Assembly (NCBI RefSeq): GCF_036588685.1
Contig: NC_086386.1
Coordinates: forward strand, 42,641,878 to 42,705,877
Origin: Mytilus trossulus
Lineage: Eukaryota > Mollusca > Bivalvia > Mytilida > Mytilidae
Reading direction: 5' to 3'
DNA: 64,000 nt
A model generated the notes under the pieces. That model saw only the letters and a list, made by a program, of their open reading frames with translations. It searched no databases and was not told the origin of the DNA. A program made the translations under genes and the position numbers. Below, one piece after another: positions 63,478 to 64,000 of this stretch (positions are counted from its first letter, which is position 1; each line of letters begins with the position of its first letter).

Positions 63478-64000
63478 TCACTGAGCGTAGACTGATACGA
63501 CCGCAGAGGTCGAACCCTGAACAGTTGGGGCAAATTTGGACACAATATTCAAGCTTGATACTGTCTGAATTTGGATTGTGATAAAAAAAAATGACATTAT
63601 ATAGGTTTGTGACACAAAATAATCAAGTCAAAGATCTTACAAATCTATTGTGTAATACTGTGCAAATGAAGATTTCTTCTTGAATTTTTTCCTTAGAAAA
63701 TAGAAAAAAATATGAATCCCTTAAAATGATTGGAAAAAAAACCCCAAAACTTCTTGAAACCTATTGGCCCTATAACCCCTTGAATACATCTCAACCTTCT
63801 ACTTGTGGAATTTAACATTTATGGTACAGTTTCAGAGCAATCGAAATACTTATAAACAAGATATTGTCCTGAAACTAGATAAATGCTTGTTTTTGGCCCT
63901 TCTTGGGCGGCTAATTCCTAAACAGTTTGAACCATCATCCCTGAAATCAATTCCAACCTTCCATTTGTGGTATTGAAATTCATACAAAAATCATAGAGGT
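63478..64000. repeat. Interspersed repeat family A, copy 3, cut by the window end
   Basis: Matches copy 1 (12030 onward) in order, including 'ccctgaacagttggggcaaa', 'cacaatattcaagcttgata' and 'cctgaaactagata'. Confidence 0.78.

Noticed and set aside
1..64000. tRNA and rRNA genes
   Set aside because: No cloverleaf with a GGTTCGA-type T arm or rRNA block was noticed; a covariance-model scan was not possible.

Overview
The window is eukaryotic genomic DNA, AT-rich and repeat-dense, with GT-AG introns and metazoan gene families. Several dispersed repeats match sequences I remember as abundant in marine mussels, so the likely source is a mytilid bivalve close to Mytilus. That assignment is inference from recall; no search was run.

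Layout. 1-870 holds the decayed 3' end of a leucine-rich-repeat receptor (Toll-like type). About 4.2-9.0 kb is one nearly full-length non-LTR retrotransposon, whose ORF1 and ORF2 share one frame broken by three stops. 13.07-20.96 kb (minus) is a ZNFX1-like SF1 RNA helicase: one 6.6-kb exon, a 320-bp intron, and a terminal exon that completes a zinc-finger segment and adds an RG-rich tail. 27.63-35.18 kb (minus) is a complete four-exon PAM16 (TIM16/Magmas) gene. 36.03-45.52 kb (plus) is a complete seven-exon LRRC59 gene, head-to-head with PAM16. 51.5-63.1 kb (minus) holds the last six exons of a single-pass membrane protein whose 5' end lies beyond the window.

The rest is mostly transposable-element sediment. 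There are three tandem-repeat-cored elements of the bivalve 'pearl'/Helentron-associated type (23.56, 41.25 and 60.35 kb), several terminal-inverted-repeat elements, some with visible target-site duplications (21.97, 37.89 and 42.66 kb), three TACTGT...ACAGTA elements, two related TTAA-bounded elements, three copies of one interspersed family (12.0, 21.4 and 63.5 kb), two perfect or near-perfect hairpins, and an unusual array of near-palindromes at 11.16-11.31 kb.

The genes do not form a pathway. PAM16 acts in mitochondrial protein import, LRRC59 is an ER/nuclear-envelope LRR protein, and ZNFX1 is an RNA helicase of antiviral or small-RNA systems. Exon models were derived by hand from splice consensus, phase continuity and remembered family sequence; all internal phases agree.
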